From Azoarcus sp. (lineage in GTDB: Bacteria > Pseudomonadota > Gammaproteobacteria > Burkholderiales > Rhodocyclaceae): 64,000 bases of DNA. Numbering within the stretch: position 1 is the stretch's first letter; the number at the start of each line of letters is the position of its first letter. The translations under genes were made by a program, and so were the position numbers. The notes beneath the pieces are model-generated. The model ran no database searches. It was not told where the DNA came from and saw only the letters and a list, made by a program, of their open reading frames with translations. Shown piece by piece: positions 7,902 through 15,940 of this stretch. Where the stretch lies: NCBI GenBank assembly GCA_020725025.1, contig DYFV01000010.1:1-64000 (forward strand). Reading direction: 5' to 3'.

Positions 7902-8954
7902 ATGAACCGCACATCCCTTTGCGCCGCCTTGGCCGTCGCCGGCGCCCTCGCCACCCCGTTCGCCGCCCAGGCCCAGAGCAACGTGACGATCTACGGCCTG
8001 ATCGACATGAACATCGCCTTCGAGAAGGCGGGCGACCTCAGGCACCGCGGCGTCGGCCAGGGGGAGCTCAACGGCAACCGCCTTGGCTTCCGCGGCACCG
8101 AGGACCTGGGCAACGGGCTGAAGGCGCTTTTCGTCCTCGAGTCCGGCTTCGATCCTTCCAACGGCCAGTCCGAGCAGGGCGGGCGCCTGTTCGGGCGGCA
8201 GGCCCTGGTCGGGCTGGAGGGCGGCTGGGGGACGGTGACCCTCGGCCGCCAGTACACGCCGGCCTTCTCCGCCATCGATCCCTACGAGGCCACCGGCGGC
8301 GCCGATCACAGCGCCGGCCTGCTCACCCGCAAGCGCGGCGCCGTGCGCCCGGCCTACGAGGTGCGCTTCGACAACATGGTTCGGTACCGCTCGGCCGCGT
8401 TTTCCGGCTTCTCGGTGGACGCCGCCTACTGGTTCGGCGAGAACACCAGCGCGGATTCCACCGCCCAGCGCCTGGGCGACGGCTGGGGGCTCGGCGTCAA
8501 GTACAAGAACGGACCGTTCGCCACCTCGCTCGTCACCCAGCGGGTGCAGCGCGACGTGACCGGCGGAAAGGTGCGCACCGACGGCATCGGCCTGTCGTAC
8601 GACTTCGGCCCGGTCAAGGCCTACGCCGCCTACACCCGCGACAAGGAGACGGGCACCCAGGGCGACGGCAAGGCCCGCTCCTACACCGTGAGCGGCGAGT
8701 TCCGGGTGGGCCCGGCCGGCACCGTGGCCGTCTCGTACGGCAACCGCAACGAGTCCGGCGACCCGGCGGCCGAGGATGCGCACGGCTGGTCCGCCTATTA
8801 CATGCACGGCCTGTCCAAGCGCACCACGCTCTACGCCGGCTACTCGACGCTCACCAACAAGGACGGCGCCGACTACGCCATCGGCAGCAACATGACGCCG
8901 AACCCGGGCGACGACCAGCGCGCGGTGGTGGCCGGCCTGCGCCACAAGTTCTGA
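7902..8954 (+). CDS. Outer-membrane general porin (Omp32 / Burkholderia type)
   Basis: A 350-residue 16-strand porin. It has a 24-residue signal peptide ending AAQAQ, then the family start SNVTIYGLIDMNI, the NRLGFRGTEDLGNGLKALFVLE segment, and a C-terminal Phe (GLRHKF) as needed for Bam insertion. It forms trimeric pores for small hydrophilic solutes, often anion-selective in betaproteobacteria. A strong ribosome site (GGAGGA) precedes the ATG. It is a single-gene unit, divergent from cutA, and closed by the terminator at 8996. Confidence 0.92.
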   Translation: MNRTSLCAALAVAGALATPFAAQAQSNVTIYGLIDMNIAFEKAGDLRHRGVGQGELNGNRLGFRGTEDLGNGLKALFVLESGFDPSNGQSEQGGRLFGRQALVGLEGGWGTVTLGRQYTPAFSAIDPYEATGGADHSAGLLTRKRGAVRPAYEVRFDNMVRYRSAAFSGFSVDAAYWFGENTSADSTAQRLGDGWGLGVKYKNGPFATSLVTQRVQRDVTGGKVRTDGIGLSYDFGPVKAYAAYTRDKETGTQGDGKARSYTVSGEFRVGPAGTVAVSYGNRNESGDPAAEDAHGWSAYYMHGLSKRTTLYAGYSTLTNKDGADYAIGSNMTPNPGDDQRAVVAGLRHKF

Positions 8955-8995
8955 CCCCGCTCTCGGGCGACGGGTGACCCCGGGGTCGCCCCTTC

Positions 8996-9032
8996 ACGCC
9001 TGCCCGCGCCCTCCGGCGCCGGCAGGCGTTTT
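8996..9032 (+). terminator. Rho-independent terminator of the porin gene
   Basis: A 9-bp stem (8996-9004 with 9021-9029), one C-C mismatch, then an inner 5-bp stem (9006-9010 with 9015-9019) closing a CTCC loop. It is followed by TTTT and lies 42 bp after the porin stop. Confidence 0.8.
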
Positions 9033-9129
9033 CGCGTCGATGCGCAGGGCATTGCCTGCGAAAGGGATCCGAAAGGCCCCCCGTTCAGCATGGAGCCTCC
9101 CCATCATCCCAAGAGAGGAGACAGCCAGC

Positions 9130-10419
9130 ATGCAGATCACGGGAATGCTGTACGGAGCGAAGCTGCTCCAGTTCGCCGAGTTCCCGGTGCCCGAGGTGCT
9201 CGGGCCCGACGCGAGCGAGGAGGCGATCAAGGCGCTCATCGAGCGCCACGGCTCGGTGTTCGTGAAGCCGGTGTTCAAGGGCGGCGTGGGCAAGAAGGGC
9301 AAGGCGGGCCTGGTGGGCCGCGCCAAGGACCTGAAGACCGCCCTCGCCGAGAAGGAGCGCCTCTACTTCGTCGAGCACCGCCACGGCAACCAGGTCGCCA
9401 AGTCCAACGGCGTGACCTTCGAGGCGGCGGTGCCGGCCACCCACGAGGTCTACTTCTCGATCACCGACTCCACCCGCTTCCGCGCCCCCACCATGACGCT
9501 CACCCATTGCGGCGGCATGGACATCGAGGAGGTGCCGCGCGAGAACGTGGCGCAGATTCCCTTCGATCCGCTGACCGGCCTCAAGGCCTTCGTGGTGGCC
9601 AACGCGCTCGCCGACATCGGCGCGCCCAAGGAGGTCATCTCCCCGCTGGTGCAGCAGCTGCCCAAGCTGTGGGAGCTCTTCCACGACTTCGGCATGACCA
9701 CCCTGGAGCTCAACCCCATCCGCATGCGCCCGGGCAAGAACGGCCGGCTCACCCCGGTGGCCTGCGACTTCAAGTGCGGCTTCGACCGCGACGATCCGCG
9801 CTGGCACCGGCTGAACCTGCCGGCGCATCTGTTCGCCGCCGACTACTCGGATTTCGAGCAGGAGATCAATCAGCTGCGCACCCACCAGGGGCAGAGCGAC
9901 GTCTACGTCATCAACTCGGGCGGGACCATCCTCGCGCCCACCTTCGGCGGCGGCGCCAACTCGCTGGTCACCGAGATGCTGGGCGACGACGCCATCATCT
10001 CCTCCGACTTCGGCGGCAACCCGCCCTACGAGAAGATGAAGGCGGTCGCCTCGATCTGCTTCAAGCACTGGCTCAAGCAGTCCAACGTGCTCTTCATCAT
10101 CGGCGGCAAGTCCAACAACACCGACATCTACGAGACCTTCCGCGCCATGGCCGATGCGCTGCGCGAGCACTTCGGCGCACACGGGCCCACGCCGCTCTAC
10201 GTGGTGGTGGGCCGCGGCGGCCCCAACCTCGTGCGCGGCATGGGTGTGCTGCGCGACACCTGCGAGGCGCTGGGCCTGCCCTACCGGCTCTTCGGCTTCG
10301 ACTCGGCGATGAGCGAGGTGGTCGACTACGCACGGGCGGTGAACGAATGGATGAAGGCGGGCGGCCGCGAGGCCGTCGCGCGGGAGCTGCGCATCGCCCC
10401 GGCGGCGCGCGCGGCCTGA
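9130..10419 (+). CDS. ATP-citrate lyase-like small subunit (ATP-grasp / CoA-ligase beta type)
   Basis: A 429-residue protein related to succinyl-CoA synthetase beta and to the small subunit of two-subunit ATP-citrate lyases. The first 240 or so residues form an ATP-grasp-like part (VKPVFKGGVGKKGKAG lysine/glycine segment, ELNPIRM near residue 200). The rest resembles the citrate-binding CoA-ligase domain (NSGGTILAPTFGGGANS, SSDFGGNPPYEK). A strong ribosome site (GAGAGGAGA) supports this start; an earlier in-frame ATG lacks one. The next gene, 19 bp downstream, encodes the matching large subunit. The substrate is inferred from this pairing; a different acyl-CoA ligase activity is possible. Confidence 0.75.
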   Translation: MQITGMLYGAKLLQFAEFPVPEVLGPDASEEAIKALIERHGSVFVKPVFKGGVGKKGKAGLVGRAKDLKTALAEKERLYFVEHRHGNQVAKSNGVTFEAAVPATHEVYFSITDSTRFRAPTMTLTHCGGMDIEEVPRENVAQIPFDPLTGLKAFVVANALADIGAPKEVISPLVQQLPKLWELFHDFGMTTLELNPIRMRPGKNGRLTPVACDFKCGFDRDDPRWHRLNLPAHLFAADYSDFEQEINQLRTHQGQSDVYVINSGGTILAPTFGGGANSLVTEMLGDDAIISSDFGGNPPYEKMKAVASICFKHWLKQSNVLFIIGGKSNNTDIYETFRAMADALREHFGAHGPTPLYVVVGRGGPNLVRGMGVLRDTCEALGLPYRLFGFDSAMSEVVDYARAVNEWMKAGGREAVARELRIAPAARAA

Positions 10420-10438
10420 GCACGAGGAGGACACGACG

Positions 10439-13144
10439 ATGTACAAGCAGGGTGTGGGAGATTTCAAGTACTACGTGGGGATCAGCTCGCTGGCGCAGAT
10501 CGCCACCCGCCAGGACCGGGTGTGCGTGCTGAACATCCTCGGCGGCGAATCGTCCGAGGTGACCCCGGTGGGGCACGCCTGGTCGGGCGGCAACGTGGTG
10601 TTCGGCACCTCGCCGGGCCGGCGCGGGCAGGTGCTCGCCACCGAGGTGGGCAACATCCCGGTCTACAACAGCGTGCGCGAGGGCCTGGACGACGGCCACC
10701 GCTTCAACTGCGGCGTGGTGTACCTGCCGCCCTCGGCCGCGCGCGACGGCGTGGCCGAGCTCATCCGCGTCAATCCGGAGCTGAAGAAGGTCTTCATCAT
10801 CACCGAGAAGATCGCGGTGCACGACGCGCGCGAGATCCGCGCCATGGGCCAGCAGCACGGCATCGACATCTTCGGCGCCAACTGCCTGGGGGTAGCCGAT
10901 TCCTGGAACCAGGTGAGGATCGGCGGCGCCCTGGGCGGCGACAATCCGGGCGACACGCTGCGCCGCGGCTCGATCGCCATCCTGTCCAACTCCGGCGGTT
11001 TCACCACCACCATCGCCCAGTACCTGCGCATGGCCGGCTGGGGCACGACGACGCTGGTCTCCAGCGGCAAGGACGTCTACATCCATTACTCCGCCCCGGA
11101 GTTCGCCTTCGCGCTGGCCAACGACGCCCGCAGCAAGGCCGCGGTGCTCTACTGCGAGCCGGGCGGCTACTACGAGCGCGACGCGGAGTTCACCAAACCG
11201 GTGGTGGCCTGCGTGGTGGGCCGCTGGAAGGCCAAGCTCACCCGCGCGGTGGGTCACGCCGGCGCGATGGCGGGCGGCGAGGACGACGCTGCGGCCAAGG
11301 AGCGCTGGTTCATGGAGAAGTTCGGGGTGGACGGCCTCTACACCCCGGAGCGGCCGGTGTTCTCGGCCAAGGGAGCGGTGGTCACCAACATCGCCCACAT
11401 CCCGGCCGCGCTCACCGCGGTGATGCGCGCCAACGCGACGCTCCCGGACTTCGCCCCCGAAGGCAGCATGGAGCTCAAGCCCTGGTTCGGCAGCAACGCC
11501 GGCCTGGCCCTGCCGCCCCAACTCGACCTGCCGGTGGTGGACGCGATCGAGCCCTACCGCGGCCAGATCGCCGAGCTCGCCAAGCAGGTGGGGGCGGTGT
11601 TCCCCCGCGAGGCGCTGAAGGACGCATCCGGCGCGTCGCTCCTCGACCCCGCCACCCAGGTGGCGAGCCTGCACGGCACCAGCGTGCTCGAGGCGGCCCG
11701 CCTGCCGATGGAGGCGAACGTGAGCCTCGCGCTGCTGCGCGAGCCGGGGGGCGAGAACGACCGCAAGCTGGTGAACGTGGCCCTCGCCGCCCACCTCGAC
11801 CTGCACGGCGACCCGGTCCTCGCCGCCGCCCAGGCCGCCCGCGAGGCGGGCAACGCGCCCAACGCGGTGCTCGCCGCGGCGCTCTCCATCTGCGGCCCGC
11901 GCCGCGCCGAGCGCGCCCGTGCGATCGCCGCCGCCTTCGTGGAGCGCTTCTCCCAGGCGGGCCTGCGCGACGCGCTGGCGGGCGAGTTCGACGCCGCCGC
12001 GCTGGCCGCCGACGAGACCCTGCGCGAGCTGGTCCGCGCCGAGGTGATCGATCCACGCGCCGAAGCGATGCTCGCCGCACTGGACGCGCGCGGTGCGCGA
12101 TCGGTGATCGTGCGCTGGCTGCAGAGCCTCGACCAGCCGGTGTGCGCCGACGCGGTGCTCGCCGCCATCACCACCACCCTCGGCTGGGGGCCGCTGATGC
12201 GCCGGCGCGTCTCGCGCCTTACGGTGGAGAACCTTCCGTGGTGGATGCAGCTCTTCGGCACCCTCATCGGTGCCTCCGCCACGCCCGACGCGCACCGGCC
12301 CGACAGCTTCTGCGGCGTGCCCCTGGCCGAAGTGCTCGGCCAGCGCTCGGTCACCGAGCTCGCCTGCCGGGCGCTGCTCGGGCGCGAGCCGGGCGAGGCC
12401 GACTTCTTCGCCTTCCAGACCCTGGTCGGCATCATGCTTTCCAACGGCCCCGGCACCATCTCGGCCCAGGGCGCCAAGGGGGCGGTGTCCTCGGACGGCC
12501 CGGAGAGCCCCAAGCGGGTGCAGCTCAACAAGGCGCTGGTGGGTTTCCTCACCCACACCGGTTACGCCCACGGCGGCAACGGCTTCGAGGGCGTGTCCTT
12601 CCTCATCGACGCGTTCCGCGACAGCGGGCTCGCAGATCCGGGCGATCCGAAGCACGGGCTGGACCTCGCCGCCATGGCGCGGGAAGCGGCCGAGCGCTAC
12701 GCGGCCTACAAGGCGGAGAAGAAGGCGGTGGGCAGCCTGGAGATCGCCAAGATCCCGGGCGTGAACCATCCGGTGTTCAAGGACCGCCCGGTGAACCTCG
12801 ACCCGCGCGAGGTCTTCATCCGCGAGCTCATGGCCGGCCGCGGCGAGAGCAACGTGTTCCACGATTACTACCACGCCCTGGTGCGGGCGCTGCACGAGAC
12901 CGGCGTCTCGCGCACGGTGTACTGCGTGAACATCGACGCGGTCATCGCCGCGCTGCTCCTGAAGCTCACCTGGCAGCCGTGGCGCGCGGGAGAGATCTCC
13001 GAGGCGACGCTGGAGGCGGCAGCGTTCACCGTGTTCCTCTACGCGCGCATGCTGGGCTGCGCCGCGGAGATCGACGACCACCTCAACCGCGGGCGCAACA
13101 TGGATACGCGCACTGCGGCCTCGAAGTGCCGCTTCGTGAGCTGA
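10439..13144 (+). CDS. ATP-citrate lyase-like large subunit (CoA-ligase alpha plus citrate synthase-like domain), type II kind
   Basis: A 901-residue protein. Residues 1-340 match a CoA-binding/CoA-ligase alpha region with the phosphohistidine loop VGHAGAM (His273). A poorly conserved middle part spans roughly 350-640. The C-terminal quarter resembles the citrate synthase part of ATP-citrate lyase: GPGTISAQG, GVNHP (His near 778), VNIDAVIA (Asp near 832) and YARMLG (Arg near 870). These correspond to the His, Asp and Arg of the citryl-CoA lyase site. The large size and long insert fit the type II ATP-citrate lyase reported in Magnetococcus and tubeworm symbionts rather than AclA of Chlorobium. 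It would split citrate to acetyl-CoA and oxaloacetate. Confidence 0.72.
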   Translation: MYKQGVGDFKYYVGISSLAQIATRQDRVCVLNILGGESSEVTPVGHAWSGGNVVFGTSPGRRGQVLATEVGNIPVYNSVREGLDDGHRFNCGVVYLPPSAARDGVAELIRVNPELKKVFIITEKIAVHDAREIRAMGQQHGIDIFGANCLGVADSWNQVRIGGALGGDNPGDTLRRGSIAILSNSGGFTTTIAQYLRMAGWGTTTLVSSGKDVYIHYSAPEFAFALANDARSKAAVLYCEPGGYYERDAEFTKPVVACVVGRWKAKLTRAVGHAGAMAGGEDDAAAKERWFMEKFGVDGLYTPERPVFSAKGAVVTNIAHIPAALTAVMRANATLPDFAPEGSMELKPWFGSNAGLALPPQLDLPVVDAIEPYRGQIAELAKQVGAVFPREALKDASGASLLDPATQVASLHGTSVLEAARLPMEANVSLALLREPGGENDRKLVNVALAAHLDLHGDPVLAAAQAAREAGNAPNAVLAAALSICGPRRAERARAIAAAFVERFSQAGLRDALAGEFDAAALAADETLRELVRAEVIDPRAEAMLAALDARGARSVIVRWLQSLDQPVCADAVLAAITTTLGWGPLMRRRVSRLTVENLPWWMQLFGTLIGASATPDAHRPDSFCGVPLAEVLGQRSVTELACRALLGREPGEADFFAFQTLVGIMLSNGPGTISAQGAKGAVSSDGPESPKRVQLNKALVGFLTHTGYAHGGNGFEGVSFLIDAFRDSGLADPGDPKHGLDLAAMAREAAERYAAYKAEKKAVGSLEIAKIPGVNHPVFKDRPVNLDPREVFIRELMAGRGESNVFHDYYHALVRALHETGVSRTVYCVNIDAVIAALLLKLTWQPWRAGEISEATLEAAAFTVFLYARMLGCAAEIDDHLNRGRNMDTRTAASKCRFVS

Positions 13145-13187
13145 GGCGACCTTGACGCGTGCCGGGCGGTGTCCCACACTGCCTGGC

Positions 13188-14285
13188 ATGGCTGTACAAA
13201 AAAACAGTTGTCGCGACCCGGCCACGCCCGCCCCCCGCGGGCGCGGCACCACCGCGCGCCCCGACAGCCGCTTTTCCGCCTGGCAGCGCGCGCCCTTCGA
13301 CGACGGCTGGGACGGGCCGCCCCCCGAGGCGCCGCAGACCGAGCTCGCGGTGGACCGCGCGCGCCACGTCATCACCTTCAACCGCTCGCCCGACATTCCC
13401 TTCGACCGCTCGATCAACCCCTACCGCGGCTGCGAGCACGGCTGCAGCTACTGCTTCGCGCGCCCGTCGCATGCCTACCTCGACCTCTCGCCCGGCATCG
13501 ACTTCGAGACCAGGATCACCTGGAAGCCCGATGCCGCCGAGGTGCTGCGCCGGGAGCTGGCGCGCCCCGGCTACCGCTGCGCGCCCATTGCGCTAGGGGT
13601 GAACACCGACGCCTACCAGCCCGTCGAGCGGCGCTTGGGTGTCACCCGCGGCATCCTGGAGGTGCTCGCCGAGACGCGCCACCCGGTGCATCTCATCACC
13701 AAGTCGGCGCTGGTCGAGCGCGACGCGGATCTGCTCGCGGGTCTTGCGCGGGACGGCCTGGTGCAGGTGATGTTCTCGGTGACCACCCTCGACGACGGGC
13801 TCGCGCGCCGCATGGAGCCTCGCGCCGCGCGTCCGTTGCGGCGGCTGGCGGCCATGAGGACGCTGGCGCAGGCCGGCGTGCCGGTGGGCGTGCTGTTCGC
13901 GCCGCTCATCCCGGCGGTGAACGACCACGAGATGGAGGCGGTGCTCGCCGCCGGGCGCGAGGCCGGGGCGGAGTCGGGCGGCTACGTGCTGCTGCGCTTG
14001 CCCCGGGAGCTGAAGGAGATCTTCGGCGACTGGCTCCAGACCCACTGCCCGGATCGTGCCCGCCACGTGCTGAGCGTGCTCGCCCAGACGCGCGGCGGGC
14101 GGCTGAACGATCCGCGCTTCGGCCACCGCATGCGCGGCGAAGGCGCCTTCGCCGAGATCTACCGCCAGCGCTTCGCCCGCGCCTGCGAGCGCCTGGGGCT
14201 GAACCGCACGCGCCGCGCGCTCGATGTCACGCGTTTTCGCCCCCCACGGCGGGAGACGCCGCAGCTGAGCCTGTTCGAATCGTAG
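13188..14285 (+). CDS. PA0069-family radical SAM protein
   Basis: A 365-residue radical SAM enzyme with the [4Fe-4S] motif in RGCEHGCSYCFAR near residue 85. FNRSPDIPFDRSINPYRGC and GVNTDAYQPVER are typical of the PA0069/SplB-like group. The reaction is unknown; members are often compared with spore photoproduct lyase. The start is uncertain. ATG 13188 has no clear ribosome site, while an upstream TTG at 13152 has GAGG five bases before it and would add 12 residues. It follows the lyase genes closely but no shared function is evident. Confidence 0.85.
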   Translation: MAVQKNSCRDPATPAPRGRGTTARPDSRFSAWQRAPFDDGWDGPPPEAPQTELAVDRARHVITFNRSPDIPFDRSINPYRGCEHGCSYCFARPSHAYLDLSPGIDFETRITWKPDAAEVLRRELARPGYRCAPIALGVNTDAYQPVERRLGVTRGILEVLAETRHPVHLITKSALVERDADLLAGLARDGLVQVMFSVTTLDDGLARRMEPRAARPLRRLAAMRTLAQAGVPVGVLFAPLIPAVNDHEMEAVLAAGREAGAESGGYVLLRLPRELKEIFGDWLQTHCPDRARHVLSVLAQTRGGRLNDPRFGHRMRGEGAFAEIYRQRFARACERLGLNRTRRALDVTRFRPPRRETPQLSLFES

Positions 14286-14302
14286 GGGCATCCCGCACGC
14301 AC

Positions 14303-14385
14303 GCCCCGGATTCCGCCGGGGCTCCATCCGGGCTACACGGCGCGATGGTTTCGCGGCCCGGGCGGAGTGCAGCGGAATCCGGGGC
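14303..14385. repeat. REP-like palindromic intergenic element
   Basis: Two arms of about 32 bp (14303-14334 and 14354-14385) form an inverted repeat. The outer 14 bp are perfect (GCCCCGGATTCCGC), and the inner part pairs imperfectly through CTCC..CCGGGC. It sits between two convergent stop codons. Base pattern and placement are those of dispersed palindromic repeats common in betaproteobacterial and pseudomonad genomes. It could also end transcription from both sides. Confidence 0.6.
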
Positions 14386-14391
14386 AGACCG

Positions 14392-15405
14392 CTAATACCT
14401 CGGTGCGCTCTTCAGATAGTCGAGCCGGTCCATCGAGCGCAGGCTCAGCTCGCGCAGCTCGGCGTCCTGCAGCACCCTCAGCGGCACCTCGGTCCCGGCC
14501 GGCCCCAGGGACCACACCTTGCGGTAGAGCTCGGCCTGGCTGCGCACCGCCTCGCCGGCGACCGCCACCACGATGTCGCCGCGGCGCACGCCGGCGCGAT
14601 CGGCCGGGCTCTCGGGCGCGACCCGTGCCACCAGCAGATGCCCGCCGTCCAGCTCTTCGGCCGAAAGCCCCAGCCAGGGGCGCGCCGGGCCGCGGGTGCG
14701 GCCGTGGCGGATCAGGTCCGCCAGAATGGGCTTCAGGAGATCGACCGGCACGAAGAGGTTGCCCGGCACCGGCGTAGCACTCCCGGCCGAATCCCGCAGC
14801 AGGAGCGATCCCACGCCCACCAGGCGCCCCTCGCCGTCGATGAGCGCCGCGCCGGACCAGTTCGGCGCGGGCGGCGTGGTGTAGATCGCGGACTCGAGGA
14901 GGTACTCCCAGCTGCCGGTGAAGATCCGCCGCGACACGACGAAGGCGAGCCTCGCCGCATGCACCCCGCCGAAGGGCAGCACCAGCACCGGGTCCTGCAC
15001 CGCCACAGCCTGCGCGTCGCCCAGCGCGGCGGGCTTCACGCCCAGGGGGGTCAGTGCCCGCACCAGCGCGAACCCGCTGGCGTGGTCGTAGCCCACCAGG
15101 CTCGCGGGCACCTCGCGTCCATCCGCCGTGGTCAGCGCCACCGATCCCGCCTCGATCACCAGGTAACCGATGGTGAGCACATGGCCGGCTTCGTCGATCA
15201 CGATGCCGTTGCCTTCGCGCTCGGCGCCTAGGGTGTCGCCCGTGCGCGCATCGCTCACCGCCTGCGCCTTCACCTGCACGATGGCCGCGGCGGCGTCCTG
15301 GAAGCGGATCGACGCGGCCTGCTTGTCGTCCGCCGACGCTGCGGCGTTCACCCAGGCCAGTACCGCCGCAATCAGGAGCCCCGATACCCGTCGCATCGCG
15401 TTCAT
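14392..15405 (-). CDS. HtrA/Deg-like periplasmic protein with PDZ domain, catalytic His lost
   Basis: A 337-residue exported protein: signal peptide (to about residue 25), a trypsin-like domain, then one PDZ domain (WLGLSAEELDGGHLLVARVAPESPADRAGVRRGDIVVAV). The usual His segment (TNAHVV) reads TIGYLV, so the triad His is replaced by Tyr. The Asp region (YDHASGFALV) is kept and the Ser region reads NWSGAAL. It should be a pseudoprotease: a chaperone, scaffold or PDZ sensor. A perfect AAGGAGG precedes the start. It may be co-transcribed with the upstream DUF3460 gene. Confidence 0.82.
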   Translation of the reverse strand: MNAMRRVSGLLIAAVLAWVNAAASADDKQAASIRFQDAAAAIVQVKAQAVSDARTGDTLGAEREGNGIVIDEAGHVLTIGYLVIEAGSVALTTADGREVPASLVGYDHASGFALVRALTPLGVKPAALGDAQAVAVQDPVLVLPFGGVHAARLAFVVSRRIFTGSWEYLLESAIYTTPPAPNWSGAALIDGEGRLVGVGSLLLRDSAGSATPVPGNLFVPVDLLKPILADLIRHGRTRGPARPWLGLSAEELDGGHLLVARVAPESPADRAGVRRGDIVVAVAGEAVRSQAELYRKVWSLGPAGTEVPLRVLQDAELRELSLRSMDRLDYLKSAPRY

Positions 15406-15533
15406 GAGCCCCTCCTTCGCGGCATCGACACCGCTTTCATTGTGGGTGGTGGCGGGGTTCGCCGCCACAGGGGACGGTTGCCGCGGGCGTCCGGCGGGTT
15501 GCAGGACCGGGGAGCGCCGGGAACACCGCGCCC

Positions 15534-15833
15534 TCAGCCCGAGCCGTCCTTCGGGGCGTCGCCCGGCGGCGCTGCCGGGAAATAGTAGTAAGCATCCGGC
15601 GGCACCGTGTCGCGGACGGCCTTCTCTTCCTCGTCGGGCGCGGTCTTGCGCTTCCACCAGATCGCCCATCCTCGGCGCTGGTCTTCGATCACTTCGGGGT
15701 GCTCGTGGAGGAAGTCTTCCATGTAACGAGCGAAATCTGATACGTAGCCCGGCTGGTCGTCGTCCGGCTCGCCGCCGGGGGTCGATCCGACCAGTCCGCG
15801 ACGCAGCCAATCGGCTAGGGGGAGCTTGAGCAT
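15534..15833 (-). CDS. DUF3460 family protein
   Basis: A 99-residue acidic soluble protein. The core YVSDFARYMEDFLHEHPEVIEDQRRGWAIWW, followed by a TVPPDAYYYF segment, matches DUF3460, a small betaproteobacterial family of unknown role. (The core is given here in two parts: residues about 30-49, YVSDFARYMEDFLHEHPEVI, and then EDQRRGWAIWW.) No signal peptide or membrane segment is present. The start at 15833 has AGGGGGAG just upstream. It lies between the AbrB-family permease and the HtrA-like gene on the same strand. Confidence 0.8.
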   Translation of the reverse strand: MLKLPLADWLRRGLVGSTPGGEPDDDQPGYVSDFARYMEDFLHEHPEVIEDQRRGWAIWWKRKTAPDEEEKAVRDTVPPDAYYYFPAAPPGDAPKDGSG

Positions 15834-15940
15834 CGTCGGCCTCCTGATCACCGCACTCGACGGTTTGATACGGGGTGCTCTACCGCGTTCCACCCCGAGG
15901 GCGGCAGCGCAGCCCACCGAGGGCAGGTGGCCCGACGGGC

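Noticed and set aside
10097..13417. A 1106-residue minus-strand open frame over the ATP-citrate-lyase-like large subunit
   Set aside because: It mirrors the codon pattern of a real gene whose domains are clear on the plus strand. It shows no domain of its own.
14392..15405. An active DegP/DegS-type serine protease
   Set aside because: The His of the catalytic triad is replaced by Tyr, so activity is not expected.
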